A program made the translations under genes and the position numbers. A DNA stretch of 64,000 bases. Origin: Pithys albifrons albifrons. Its lineage: Eukaryota > Chordata > Aves > Passeriformes > Thamnophilidae. The stretch lies in contig NC_092459.1 of the NCBI RefSeq assembly GCF_047495875.1, positions 13,954,965 to 14,018,964 of the forward strand, written 5' to 3'. The notes under the pieces were generated by a model. It was not told the DNA's origin, did not search any database, and saw only the letters and a list, made by a program, of their open reading frames with translations. This document shows, in pieces, positions 12,546 to 26,399 of the stretch; position 1 is the first letter of the stretch; the number at the start of each line of letters is the position of its first letter.

Positions 12546-15500
12546 CAAACAGGCCTAATGAAGTATAAAGCCTGACTTTTCCTAAAGGGGGAGGATGTCC
12601 TTTTTTTTAAATTATGCACCTACCTAGATGTTTTCATTGTGTAATTGCTATAGTCACAACTGGGAACACTGATAGCCCCTTTAATACAACCACTAAAAGC
12701 CTTTTGATTTAAAATGATGTTTTCATTTTACAGTCTCTCTGTGCTTCTGGTAGTATCTTTCTGGAAAGACTAAGTGGAGAGACAAAAGAAAGCAATGCAA
12801 GACCTGCCTCCAGCAATATTTCCACAGCCCTATTACTGGGGAGGGCTGCTCACACTGAGGTCACTGCTAGGAGAGCTCATCGTCGAGTGTAAAATACATT
12901 CAAAAGTTGCTTTATTATAAGATTAACAGCTCCATCATGAAAACCAGCAACACTCCCAGGCTTGTGGGAATCAGTTCTGCTGCGTTCTAAGCCAGGATGC
13001 CGATCTTTTTTTTCCTGGGGAAATACTCATAAATTTGACCATGATACTTGGAGATGAGTTAGACTCTTTTGAATACAGCCCCTTTGAATCCACCCTCTCT
13101 CCTTCCTTTGTTCCAAGAAGAAGGTATGCTCTCTCTGAATCTTATATCTCTTAGTAAACTAAAGGATATCTTAGATATCTTGCTGTTTGTTTTGGATTAA
13201 GTGGTGCTGTTTGGGGTGTAATGTCCTTTTTGGTGTGAATAGGGGGAGTAGAATTTGTAGTTCCTGTCTCGAGAAAAAAAAATCTTTTCACAATAGATAA
13301 CAAAACATTTTTTTTCATAGGTAGGAGGGGGAGGAATGCTACAAGATCAGAATTTTGGATACCTCCCAGTTTAAGGGAGCTGTGATTTGCCATATTCTTA
13401 ATGGTAATAAGAGGGAAAAAACACAAAATAACAAAAAACCCCCCAGAAACATGATTAGATTAAATTTGCAATGATTTTACCTGTATTGACAAATTCTTTG
13501 ATACAGATTAATTGGATCCTTAATTTAGACACTAATTTTATGAGCCACCCAACAGTGAAAGACAGGCCGTTGACTATTCATCTATTACTTCATCTAGAAG
13601 ACAAACAAGGTTTATTCAAGTCATTTGCATACTTTCTAAAGTCAAATATTAATACACACATGCCTTTCCTAAGTTTCAGCCCATCATTAGAGCTCTATGA
13701 TCATATTGCACTAACATTCTGGTCTAAGCTTTATTGCATAGTAAGATAACACTACATTACACAATTCGGCAAAACACCATTGCTGTGTTGAATAGTCGTT
13801 TTTTGAAGCTACTGATTGCAACCTTTAATTAATATTTCATCTATGGCCAGGTTTAGTACCTTGAATAAGCCCTAATAATATTACTAACTCCCAGCTTTCT
13901 TAGAGTTGTAGTTTTGAGTCTGTTTGCTTGTTTGTGGTCATGTCTAAAATTATCTATTTCAGTTATAAACCTAAGAAAACAAGGAGGAGTAATCTTCTAA
14001 TGGCACACAGAAGTGGGCCCTGCACTGGATATTTTAATGTGCTCTCTCTCATTATATTTGCATCATGTCTTCCTTAATTGCTTTTGATATGGGCTATCAC
14101 TTTCCTCCTTAAAAGCCTCAGGATCACAGGTCAGTCGGAAGGCTGTGTGTTGATTGGACCTGTTGCTACTGGGACCTTTCCTACAAGCACTGTTTTCCCC
14201 TGCTGTCAAATCTCCCCCCACCTATTCATTCCTCCTGCTTAAGGCCTGCTTGACACTGTTGTAATGACTTCCCTTGGGAGATGTACAATTGGATTTGTAA
14301 GTTCCCACATGGCTCCTGCTTTTTAATGTTTGCTCCTGAGTCAGCATTGTATGCATGGCTGACAGGAATAGAGTGAAAATTTAAATAATTTCTGTTCTAT
14401 TTCCTGGTTGCAGAGACAAAGTGTACTTCTGAAAAAGCTTTAGGGATCTTAGACTCTCACATACAATTATTTTTTAATATTTTGTATACCCAGTCTTTCC
14501 ATTTCCTAATCTTAGTAATACCTAACCGTTTTTGTTTATAGATAAATACAATGAGTGATGGATTTTTTTATCACATAGCAGCACCCTTGACAGCCACTAC
14601 AGGCTCTGCTCCAAGTTGCACTTGGTCATCAAATATGTGGCAGAGTGAGGCTAAAGTTGTGTGCTGGTAGAACAATGATCTCATAGCTAGATGCTGGAGT
14701 AAAATTAACTTTGGTCAAATTTACATTTTAGAGCAGGGATAAATGCTTGTCCCCTGTGTCCTAAGAAAGGGAAGGTTATTTCAGGGAATCTCTGGATTCC
14801 ACAAATGCTTCTGTAGTTCAGAATTAAATTATTGCTTTTCTAAAGTGTGGGGGTTAATGTTTCTTCTGGTTCAGCTATGATGGGTTCAGCCTTGCTGTAC
14901 ACACAGGCTTGTATCCTTCCATTATATGTTGATAGTTCTCATTCTGCCTTATACTTTGGCAGGGAATGATGCAATCTATCAGAAACTCTGAGCAATTATC
15001 TTCTTTTGGGCTGCATATCCTTAGTAATCCAGGTAGCAATTACCCAATCAGAATATTTGGCAAGTAGTTTGTAATTCCTGTGGAGAAAGCATATGCAAGC
15101 CTGGCTCTGACCTGATTAACTTTCTTAGCTCCCTGACTTTACCATGCAGTACTGAACACCTAAGGGGAACTAGCATGTTCCCAGGTACCTCTGTCCTGAA
15201 CATCAGTGAATGCTAATCATCCCTTCTGGATTTGGTGCTCCCTTTCATCTTGGGCTGGCTACATCCCAGGTGGGTGCAGCTTCTGGCAGCATGCCCTACG
15301 ATGTAGGTGTTATTCTCAGAACAGAAGCAGAGGGCTGCCAGATGTCCAGTGTCACCTGCCCGTAGGAAATTTTCCTTCCAAATCTCCGAGTGGATTGTTT
15401 CACCAGGTGACTGGGCTTGTTGCGGTCTGCTGGTATGACCATGTGACAAAATGCATTGCTGGCTTCCGTGTTCAAGGGAAGTGGAATTTTAACTTGCTCA

Positions 15501-18500
15501 GTTGTACTTTGCAGCTGCAAAGAAGGAAAAAAAATAGAAGTAAGAATACAGTACAGGATGGACCAGCATGTGTCTTATTTCCTGCGTTCTGGCAGCACTC
15601 TCGGGGAGGAGGGACACAGCACTCTGGCAGTGCCTATGGGCCAAATGCTCACAAGTTCAAGAGCTGCATTCAGGCGTGGAAAGAAAGCTCCTATTAGGAT
15701 GTTTTTAATCTATAGGTGATTAAGAGCCTTGCATACAGAAAGCTGTTCAGTTCATAACAAATCCTGTTCATTTTATGGTGTTCCCTTTTCCTGCTTTTCG
15801 GCTGTCGCTGTAGATGGCCTTATAATTTTCTAAGTGTTTCTTAGCTTTTTTTTGACAAACTTAACCTGTGCTTCCTTGCATGCTGCCAGACTTAAACAAG
15901 ATAAAAACATCGCCTGAGGCCTAATTTCCTGCAAGATCACCTTCTTATTCAGGGCATCAAACTTTTTGCACAGAAATATGTATGATGTCACTAATATGAA
16001 AAGGTTTGGGATGGTTGAGTATGTCCCTTTCCTCAGCCTTCATCTGTCTGATATGTCCAGTAGCAGGACCAGTTGCTCTTGATTCATCAAAAGGGATAGC
16101 TTATTTTATTTTGAGCTGGGTTGTCAAAGGTGGCCCTTGACAAGACTTGATCTCATTCTCCCTGAGCTTAGTGGGGTGGTTTAACTGCTCATCTCTTGAC
16201 AATAAATTTGGTAGTCAGAGTCACAGCAAAGAGGTACAAGGAAGTTCTTTTAATCTTCTTGCAACTTCATGGGTGAGGTCAAGTTCTTACCCTATGATTC
16301 ACCAGCAGATTTCATCAAGTTTAAGAGGTGAACATCAGCTCCTTCACGCTTCTTTGTCACTTCCCACATATCAGCATTCCTCTTCTTCGTGGCATAAGGG
16401 AAATGGATGTGACTCACACTTCACAGGTTTCAGGTAAAGCAGAAATTAGCACATAATCCATGTTGAAGGTTGTGACAGTGTTACAAGTGGTGGGTCACTT
16501 TTCTTCTTAGGGAATTTGCTTAACTCCCTCTGAGTTTTCCAGAAAAGAGCTAAAAAAGAACAAAAAAAAAAGTGCAGTGAGGAAAGGAAAAAGTGCTTCT
16601 GTTTTTCGTGGCATTACTACACAGAACTGAGCTGCCAGGTTAGTTAATATCTGCAGGGAGATCGTGTTTAGTACTGGTGGTTGACTGGGCGCCACTGCAT
16701 TCCTTGCAACAGGACTCATGCCAACAGCATTACACCATCAGCTCTGAGGGATCACCAGTAAAACAGTCAACAGGACAGGAAAGCACAACAGTTTCTGATA
16801 GCAAGGAAGAACGAGCTTTAGTGGCAGTCTAACTGTTCTCTTCACTGCCGTGATCATCCCTGGAAAATGAAAGTGTCAACACATTTCTAGTCTTTTCAGC
16901 CTGTAACAGTGGTTGGTGTGAGGAGTAGAATAATGTAAATATTTGTGGGGTTTTATGGTTTTGCATTGTTTTTTTGTTTTGTTTCGGTTGGGTTTTTTTA
17001 CTATAAATTCCATCAGTTCCTTTCTTCCTTCTCTTTAGCAACAGGCTGTGGGTCATTGGTATCAATTACTCAGATCTCTCTCATGCCACACCTAAACTAA
17101 ATTGTCAATAGGACTTGTAGAAGATTCACACATCATTCCAGCAACTGTAGTATCTGTTGGGAAACGCAAAAACACCAGGTGCATAGCTGCTGGATAGAGT
17201 TTCCATTTACTTTACCTGGGGGTTTTCTGTAACATGCAGCAATGTACGTCACATGCAGAAAAAAAGTAGGTGGAAGGTTCTTTCCAAACCACAGTGACAG
17301 AAAGAATGTACGTGTCAGGTAAGCTGTATGCTGACATGCTCATGTGTTCTGCAGAGGAAAGGGTTACCTTGTCAAGGAAATCTTCCTCGTGCAGGTGTGC
17401 ATCCCAGCAGATTCATTCAGAGACTGAGAAATGAGAATGAGCCCTCCCTCAACTGACATGTACAAACAGCACTTTACCCATTTGTCTCCTAGGACATTTG
17501 CTAGCTGTCTCGTTAATCTTTTACTCGAAGTCAGACATATGTATTGATGGAGAAACAAATCATAGACCACAGACCCCCTGCCTTGCATTCCTCACCTCCT
17601 CAGAATAACACTCGCCATAGAATTGTGCAGACAGTACCAATATTTCAGTGGGTTTGTAGCTGCATTTTCTTGCTCTTCTAAAGCACCTCTTCCACTGGTC
17701 TACTTATAAGCTCTTTGTCTTATAATTTGTACTGTTGAGTAACTACTTACTCTCTGCAGTCCATCACATACATCTCCTCATTTTGTGTGCATATGAATCC
17801 TGTATCTCTGAAGTTAAGGTGGTTGAGAAACTGGAATTGGAATTTCCTTCTTTTAACACAAAGTCACAGGGTGCTCCATGCACTTTTTGCTGACCTTCTG
17901 GAGGCTTTATAAGCACCATTAATTTTACTTTCTTCTAACTGAGCAACAAAAATTCAGGGCCCAATCCTCAGCTGGGTGAATTGTTTTACACTTTATAAAG
18001 AGGGAATAAGAAACTTGGGAGCTAGTAGCAGAGTATAGAAAGGGAAGTAATTTCAGGAACAGAAATATCTGCAAAGTTTAATCTCCAGTTATCTTGCTGC
18101 TGACTTCATCATCATCTGGTCCCAACAGACTTTGTGAGCTAAACCGAGTCAGATTAGTCCAGTACTTAAATAAGAGAGCCTGGAGGTGTTGTCTTGGTGT
18201 TAGATAGTGATCTTCTATCTTAACCAAGCAAGTAGATTCTTTTACATCTTGCATCATTGCATTATCTGAGCCTTTCTTGCATGTTTCCCTTCAAGTCTGT
18301 CAGGCTGATTGGTGGGGATTAGTGCCTGAGGTTTTCCAACTCTAATTTCATTTTTAATAGTATTTATTTTCTTCAGCAAAACTCTGCATACACACATGAT
18401 GCATCTCATTTTAAGTGAGGTGAGAATTTCTTTAAACACTAGTTATTTGAAAGGAAGACTACCCTCCAAGCCCTGTAAGAATATTGTTTATAAATATTTG

Positions 18501-20020
18501 TGTGTTGCATCTCTGTAAATAAAAAATACCAAAGCAGAACAAGGATTTATTTTCAGTTCTCTTTAATCTCAGATTTATGCTTTGTACTGTATGACATGGG
18601 ATTGACCCTCATTGGACTGGATCCAGTCTGAATGCATATCTCACTTAAATCCACATTTGTACATTGTTCAGGGTGTTTGGTCAGGAAGGTTTAGCCCGTC
18701 TGTTTCAAATAATTCATACTTCTAGTGTTCAATCTCAGTAAAATTCCCAAGAACTCTAGTAGGCTTTGTAAACACTTCTTCAAGTGAGAATGTATTCTTC
18801 AATAGAAATTTAGGTTTGGTACAGTGATAGAACATCTCCTCTGCTCTCTGTTTCATTTCTTGCTAAACATTTTTTTTAGCTTCTAGGTTCCCTTCACAAA
18901 AAAATTCCCCAAAACCTTTGTGCAGTGCCTAGCACAAGGGGGCTGGAATCATAGCTTGTTTTATAATAACAATCACCATTTACGAGTCAAAATGAGAAAT
19001 AAGTTGTATGGACTGTTGATTCTTCTCCAAGACATAGTCAAAGATTTGTAATAACTGGTCCAATGGACAGCCCAGGAAAGAGAAGTTCTCTGTTCTGGAA
19101 GCCACTGTTGGTGATAATGATGTGACCTTTGCCCCATTGTCATGCTTGATCCTTCAACACTGGAATAAACTACTTCTAGCTATACTTCAGTTGTCAGTCC
19201 AACTCCATCCTTGGTCTTCCTATGGAAGTCTGTCACAAAGCTACATCCTGCTGTGGTGGTAACAATACTAGGGAACTAGTAGGAAATAACCTTTGTGTAG
19301 TGTACTTGGAGACAAACAGTTAAATTATGAAGTTATTATTACAGATATAATAATAACAGTTTGTAATAATCTGGGCCAGATTTGACTTTATAAACCCATT
19401 CTGGAAAGTACATTAGTCCATCTCTCACCTGGGTTCACTGAAGACATTGAAGTTCAACATGTAGGTTAAAGTGAAAATTGCATTCAATATTGGATTTTGT
19501 ACAGACTAATTTGTTGGCTGGGAAGTCGTAAAGCTCAAGAGGAGGCTGAAAAGCTAGTGAAAGTGCTGTGGCAACTCACTGTAAATTTCTAAGTCCTTGG
19601 CGGGGAGACCACATCCAATTATTGTTACTTCTCATACACTGAGATCAATGGGAAATTCTTTGGGGAGTGGCATCATTGTTTTGTTCTGTATTGTGTTCAT
19701 GGTTGGTCCGTGGCCGTGCCTCCTGGGCTGAAAGATATTATTACAATACAGATGGATTCCCTCCACCTCTGCAAGTGAATTGAGAAGGCCAGGTCTGGCT
19801 TATGAGCCTTGGGGTGATCTGTGGGAGCAACCACCATGCCTTCCTTCCTGTTACTCTGTTTATGGAGGTGCTGGAATGCAAAGGAGACAAACTGCCAGTG
19901 CGTCTGCCAGCCTGTCCTGCCTGGCTGGGTTTCATTGTTCTTCTCTTAATTTCATCCAGCATTTCATTCAGGGAGCAGTAATGCAAAACTTAGCATCCTA
20001 GATGACTTCTCTCTCTCAGC

Positions 20021-21090
20021 CTCCACGCCCTCATTGGGGTCAGCATCCTCCAGATATTCACAGCCTACCACGCTCCCCTGCTTCCCCCGTCCCTTCCCCC
20101 AGCAGCTTGTTGTCCTTTAGCCAGGTTACACATATTTTTTCAATCCCAGTTGTTCATGGTCTGTGAGCACAAGGCTTAGTGGAGTGCTGTGCTGCCAGCA
20201 CTGCAAGACACCCCAAAGGGAGCCTGGCTGCAGCTCTGCCTGTTTTCACACCTCTCTGCAGATGGACTCTGTGGACCCAGCTCCCCTCCCCAGCGCCCCT
20301 GCGGGCACCCTGCCCACCCTTGGCCTCTGCTGTCAGAATGACTTTGGCAACTGCCACTGCAGGATTGCATCACCATGCGTGGCTCCCAGGTGGCTGCAGC
20401 TTTCAAACTCGCCTATCAGCTTGTCTATCTGCTATTAGGTTCTTATCTTGCCTATCTATCTGGGGTATCGACTTCTGGGCTGCTTTTGCAGCTTTAATTG
20501 CAGTTTGGGCACGGTAGCACTGGGATGTGGGTGCTAGGTCAGCAAACATAAATCCTGTGGTTGTTCAGGCTTGGACCACACTTTCACGGCGTTGCAGGAA
20601 ATGGAGGCTCAGCAGGCTAAGGAACGTGGGAAGTAAGGCGAGTGCAGCATCCACTCAGATGTGCCTCAGAAGGAGGTCAGGGAAGGGAGCAGCACAGCTA
20701 ACTGGCACCATGAGGACATGCCAGCTTCCCCTCTGTGATTTATATATAAGGGGTTTACAGAGGGGTGGGGCCAAATAGGGTTGGTAGGAAACAGGCTCAT
20801 AGAGTTATGTGGGATTAGTAAGGAGTAGATAGAGGCAGCACAGCACCGGGCAGGGGACCTGCACGTGGGACGGCTCAGCCACAGAGGCAGCTGGCACTGG
20901 AGCTCTGATAAGGAGGAGAAACAGATGGTCACGCAAGCCCTTACACATGCCTTCCTGATAGGCCTGCTGGAGGCTGGTCCACATCCCTTATTCCCCAAAC
21001 AAAAATGCATCTTTTCCCTTCCCTTTTTTGAAGAATTCATGTGGCTCATTAAAGTTTACTGCCATAAACATGCTCTTGCACTCTAATCCC
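20021..21090. other. GC-richer non-coding patch with TATA-like site
   Basis: This 1-kb patch is richer in G and C than its neighbours and has overlapping short open frames on both strands, none resembling a known protein. It contains TATATATAAG at 20741-20750, a GC-box-like GGGGTGGGGCC at 20762-20772 and a near-CArG string CCAAATAGGG at 20771-20780. These could be promoter or enhancer elements, but nothing downstream identifies a transcript. Confidence 0.3.
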
Positions 21091-24000
21091 AGATACGTTG
21101 CTGCTGCTTGTGAGTGGCACAGGATCAGTCCCACTTGTGCCTCTACTACGTTGTTGTGACATGGTTACAGAGCCCTTTCCTCAGTGCTACAAGTTTGCAA
21201 TGTTAAAAGAAAATAAGGAAATAGGACAAAAGAAGGAGAGATACAAATTATGTAAGATACCTTGAAAATAACTCCAGAATTGGCCTTGATACTGAGGGAA
21301 GCATGTAGGAACTCAGAGGTGTGCAGAAGGTAACAGACTGATGAGTGAAATTCATTTAAGAGGTGTTCCACATCATGGAGGTAAGAGTGGTGCAGTGTGA
21401 TGTGACAGCTGCTTCTGGAAACCTTTTGGCTATATGGCAGAGAGCAGAATACAGGGCAGAGGGTAAGAAGAACCTGGGTAGTGCCTAGGTGTAGGAGACA
21501 AAGCTCCAGCATTCGGTGTCCTCTCTCCACTGTAGTTCATTGCTTGCAGGCTTGTGTTATGCAGCTCTGTCTATTCTCCCTTACTACGCAGCCACCATGG
21601 GGATGAGGTTTGGAAAAAACACAGAATGTTTCTAGTAGTGCAGATGTTTTCAATGAATTCACCCTTCAGAACTGAAAGTGAAGGAGGCCTGGAAGGGGAA
21701 GAGTGTTTGTAGTGAAAAATATTCGGCTCATCCATATGTAGACCCAACGTGAGCCTGGGAGACACTGAGTGCTCCCTGTGAAGTGACAAGTGCCCTCAGT
21801 CTTCACTGAAGTTCTGCTGAAGGGAGTTGGTATGTCTGCATAGCAGTGGCAGCAATGACTGCCTTTTGGCTGGGTAAATTAGCCTTTGTGGCTGTGCTTC
21901 GGCTCCTACAGTATGCATGCTTCAGTATCTCTTTAGAGGCTTGTCTGATGAAAAGGGAAAACATTCAGCATCTTGCCAGATCGGGGCCTGGATTTTGAAA
22001 TGTTTTTGCAGGTTAAAATGAGAATGCATATGCATGGACTTCTTTCAGGCAAAATGAGCACTTGTAGCTTACAGAGTTGGGTGTAAATTTTAGATATTCT
22101 GAGCCTCCAGAAATCAGTCTCAGAACATTTTTTTCTTCTGGTACTATCCTTACTGCCCCTGCTTCCACCTCCTCTGCTGTTATATACTGTTTTAGCTATG
22201 AAACTATACTATTTAAAGTATTTATGACACCATTTGTTTGGGAAACAGTGTAAAATCTGCTCTATCTATTCTATTTAGAGGTTTGCACTGCTACTCAACA
22301 GTGAAAACTCCTGTGTGACTTCCATGTAAAATTAGTCAACAACAGTGAAATCTAGTGCAAAGGCTTTGGATGTCACTCAAAATAAGTCCCCCTTTCCTCC
22401 ATGATGGCTCTATCCACTAGTGACCTGAAATCTGGCCTGTTTCACTCCCTGTGAAATGTCTGGGTACAAATTGACTCTCTAATATCTTCCCAAAAAAAGC
22501 CCCATGACCCAGTCCACACAACTTTAACATTTAAGAGAACTGGTAGAGATGAAAAATTTGTGTGAGGACCCTTGCCACTGTACTATCTCAAGTACTATCC
22601 TAATTCTATAGAATATGATCAGTCATAATCTTATGTGAACAGGCTTTCTTATGTTACAATATTTCTGGAAATATTTAAAAAAGTGCTGATAATATACAAA
22701 AGGTGGGTATTGTTATAGGTCTATCTATCTGTACTTTTGATGCCTTCCCTCCTTATCCCCACATCTGTTTCCAAGAATGTCATACCTGGAAAGAATCATT
22801 TCAAATTAATTCAATTTGTTTCAAAGCAGCCTAAGCTTCATCCCTCACAGGGGCCACTCAATCATATTACTGCTCCTGTGAAACTCCTAATGGGACACAA
22901 AACAAGTAAAAGTAGATTCAGGTGATCTCACATATTAAACATACTAATTAAATCTGGCAGCAAAATGACTTTGTGAATTTCCTTTAATCCTGTTTTTAAA
23001 TTAGGCCATATGTATTTTGACTCTAGATTTCATGTGCTCTCTTTTCTATGAACTTCCTTTTAACTATGTCCTCTGGCCACTTCACATCCAATTGTTTGAA
23101 AATCAGTTTTAGACAATAACTCTGGATTATTAAATATGAAGTGTCTAATTCTGCTTTCAAATTGACCCGTTCCTTTAAAAACCTTAGTGAATATCTCACA
23201 TGAGAGTTCAAAGCTGTACCAATCTGACTGTCCCTGTTAAAAACCCAAATGTGCTGGATCTCTGTGTTTTATGAGAAACGCTCCCTAGAGGAAAACTAGC
23301 TTTAGGAAAGTGGAGATGCTTGCTTTAAATCAGTAGTACTTTTCCCATTGTCATTTTATAATATTGCCCATGGGAGAATATGAGCTTATTTATATGTTTT
23401 GCAGTGACATGCTGATTAACAAGGGTAACAAGGGGCAGGCTGACTAACAAGAGCTTCTTCTCGAAGTCCTCTTTTGTACAGTCTTGATATTTAACCCTTT
23501 CTGTAAAAAGTTTGGCTTGCTGTTGAAGGAGGTCTCTGTGGTGAGTTAAAATGTTAGAGATCAGTATCTCCTTGACTAAATAATTAGCCGTAATGGGCGT
23601 GCTCCCATATTGTGCATATTTCAACTTCACAAAGTGAAAGCTCTAGAGGACATCCAGGATATATTGCAGTACCTGAACGGACTTTTTTAGGGAATGGGAG
23701 GAAGTTCTGTATTACTTCTGGGACCTAGAATATGGGTGACATTTTGTTCTCCTATGTTTTCTGGGGCTTTTTATGTATTTCAGGTGGGGCGTGGGGGTGT
23801 GGGGGTGTTGGTGAAAATGTTCACAGTGTTCACAGGCCATTCTGGGCAGAATATCTTTTTGGTTAATCTCAGAGAAACTGGACTTGGTGAGCTAGATGGT
23901 CTTGCTCCTCTTCATTGTATCCTCCTGACTGCACCAGTGACATAAAATACGCAATAAATAATACAATCTATAGTAGCACTGCTTTCACATAATAGCTATG

Positions 24001-26399
24001 GCAGCAAAATTCTTTCCTGAAGCAGCTTGCCAAAGCATCTCAGCCAACCATTCAGTGGGTGTAACCTGTTACAGCTCTGTCAAGTTACACAGGACTCCAT
24101 CAGTTCACTGAGGCAGCATATTTGGCCATTATTGCTCCACCAAAAATTAATGGATGGGAAATTTACATAGACATGCACACAGACATGCAGCAGTGCACAC
24201 CCAGAGTACATACCAGCATGTACTCATCAGACTTTGTGTTTTGCTGGGATGATAATCTGGTCTGTTAGAGTGTGTTTGTGCCAGCACAGTTCTCTTGATC
24301 TCCATGCACTTAGTGACTCCTCCAATGGGCAGTAATGTTGGAAATCAAGGAAAAGTTACCAGCGATACACGTGGGTTTGGGTATGCAGATGTGCATATAG
24401 TGCAGAGAAAATAAGTGGCATTGAATAAATGTCCTATTTGCAGAGATGTGAGGTAGTCACATGACTCAGGAGTGTGCTGAAATGATTGATGCTAAAAATG
24501 TTATACCACTGCACTTCACACAGTGCACATTAAAGAAAAGCCAAGTCAGGGCATATTAAATTTTATTGAGAGCGGGTTTTGCAACTTTTTAAGAGGCCAT
24601 GTGCCATGCTTCCTTTTTTAGGATCCAACTACCAAAATTAAAACCAGTAAATCTTTCTAAAAATAATCTGAGAAAAATTTTCCTCTACGTGAAAATGAAG
24701 CATGTTAATGTCCTCATGCGCTTTGATTTTCCATAAAAATATTGCCTTGTTGGAAAGTGCAGCCTATTCCCTTTACATGATACAAAACTCCATGTATCAC
24801 CTCTTCATTTTGTTGCCAATGGTGTGAGACTGGATGTGTCCAGTCCTGGGGTTCAAGCCAGTAACATCCATAGGGATGGGAGGATGCTTTCCACTAATGG
24901 AGGCTGAAGACCCTGACTGCAAGAGGTTGCCTGAAGAAGTGAACAGGATTTGGACCACTAGATTTTGGGAAGATGGAGTTGTGGGAAGGTGAAGGATTTA
25001 AAAGTTAATCAGATACAAATTTATTGCATGGATTTTAATGAGGAACGCATGCTTTGTGGGCATATCTGTATGCATACTCACTGTTTGCATTCAGTGAGCA
25101 AAGACACATGTGAAAGGTGTTTGCATAACATGAATGGGAAGTAGGTAGAGTAGTTCTTTCTCACAGTCACGCTCTTTCTGTTTACATATATATGTATAAT
25201 TTATATTTATTGCAAAATATTATGTATTCAGACTGTGGCATATATTAGGCTTGCTATTTCACTATTGTATGTTGAATTCTTGGATAGAGATGGAGAGGTA
25301 GTAAAAATAAGCAGGGTCCTGGGAGGTGATCATTTCCAGTTAAAGTGGCATGTAATTTAAATAAGCAATAAGGAAAGAGGTTATCTTATTGATTTTGGAG
25401 AATTTCTTCTCTGTACTTGGAGGCAGAAACAGAAGTGCTATTCAGATATTTTAAGACTGTGTCTTTTGTGTCTTCCTCTACATCTAGAAAGTGCCCTGCC
25501 CAATTTGTGCAACTCTAGGTTGAACAGAAGAATAGTGACCATTTCTGTGCAATGGTGTCTGTTTGGTGGGGTTGGGTAGTGAATGGTGAATGTGAAGGGA
25601 AGCTCCTTTGTTACAGCTGGCTAGAACCAAAATGTGAAAACATAGGTGGAAAGGGCAACCCTGTGTGAGCTCAGATAGCTTTCCCATCTATTAAAACTCT
25701 CAGCCTAGATTGTAGGAACTGCCTCCTGGTAAAACTGTGGGATGTGTACTGCAAGTGCAGGCGGAAAGCTTAATGCTTTCTGGAAAAGGTAATGAGTGAA
25801 GGTTGCAGCGAACACCAGAACAGCCTTGCCTTCCCACTCTGCCCAAATGAGTACTTTCTCTGCAACTATTGGCAGTCATAATTACTCTTCATCTAAAACA
25901 TCTCTCATTACAGCCTTTATTGTATTGGCAGTAAGCGTGGAACAAGCCAGTGCTGTACTAATAGTTTTGTGCTGATAAAACCCCAGTCAAGCCAAACAGA
26001 GAAAATATTTTTTAAAATGTGCTCTGAAATGCTTTCTTGCAGTGCTAAGAGCAGTTTACAGGAAATGCTGAAAACAAAGTGCAAGGTGCAGACAGCATGT
26101 GTTTGCTTTTTAAGACCGGGGTAATGTCTAGGAAAAACTTGCTTTCGAAAGATGCTTTAAACAGAGGAGTAGTGACTTTGTAGTCATGCAAGTTCCAGCA
26201 GAGCAGCTGGGGCTGGACCTGTTTGCACCAGGAGTTGGTGCAATCTGAAGCAAGCCTTGGTGCATCTGTCTGGCGTCAGTGGGACATTTGCCATGAACAG
26301 CTCTAGGAGCTAGAGCCAGGCCCCCACAGGGGCTAGGGCTTCTTGGGCACCTCTTTTTGTTCATCTGAGCCACTTCTGCCCATTTCAAAAATAGTGGCC
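21091..26399. other. Non-coding unique DNA, no recognised gene
   Basis: This is AT-rich DNA without recognisable genes. The minus-strand open frame at 23325-23630 (101 residues) has a mixed, protein-like composition but no family I can name. A G-rich stretch (GGGGCGTGGGGGTGTGGGGG, 23785-23804) is present. A CR1/L3-like string near 23880-23920 (ACTTGGTGAGCTAGATGG) is too short to call. Confidence 0.55.

Larger units (their letters stand above)
9550..20020. other. Non-coding unique DNA, no recognised gene
   Basis: No gene, RNA or interspersed repeat is recognisable here. The stretch includes a TATA-like site beside a 14-bp palindrome (10586-10609), a pyrimidine-rich block (12405-12545) and several isolated splice-like motifs. 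The longest open frame, 163 residues at 15206-15697, has no family resemblance and is overlapped by open frames of similar quality on the other strand, so I treat it as chance. Confidence 0.6.

Noticed and set aside
15206..15697. 163-residue plus-strand open frame
   Set aside because: There is no family resemblance, open frames overlap it on the other strand, and no splice or promoter support is visible.
17240..17318. Splice-bracketed segment
   Set aside because: The donor (CAG then GTAAGC) is good, but the acceptor tract is interrupted by purines; pairs of this quality are expected by chance every few kilobases.
23325..23630. Fossil coding sequence on the minus strand
   Set aside because: The 101-residue frame has a protein-like composition, but I could match no transposase, polymerase or host family, and flanking frames do not continue it.
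23870..23930. 3' end of an old CR1/L3 element
   Set aside because: Only a short string (GACTTGGTGAGCTAGATGG) resembles such ends, too little to separate from chance.
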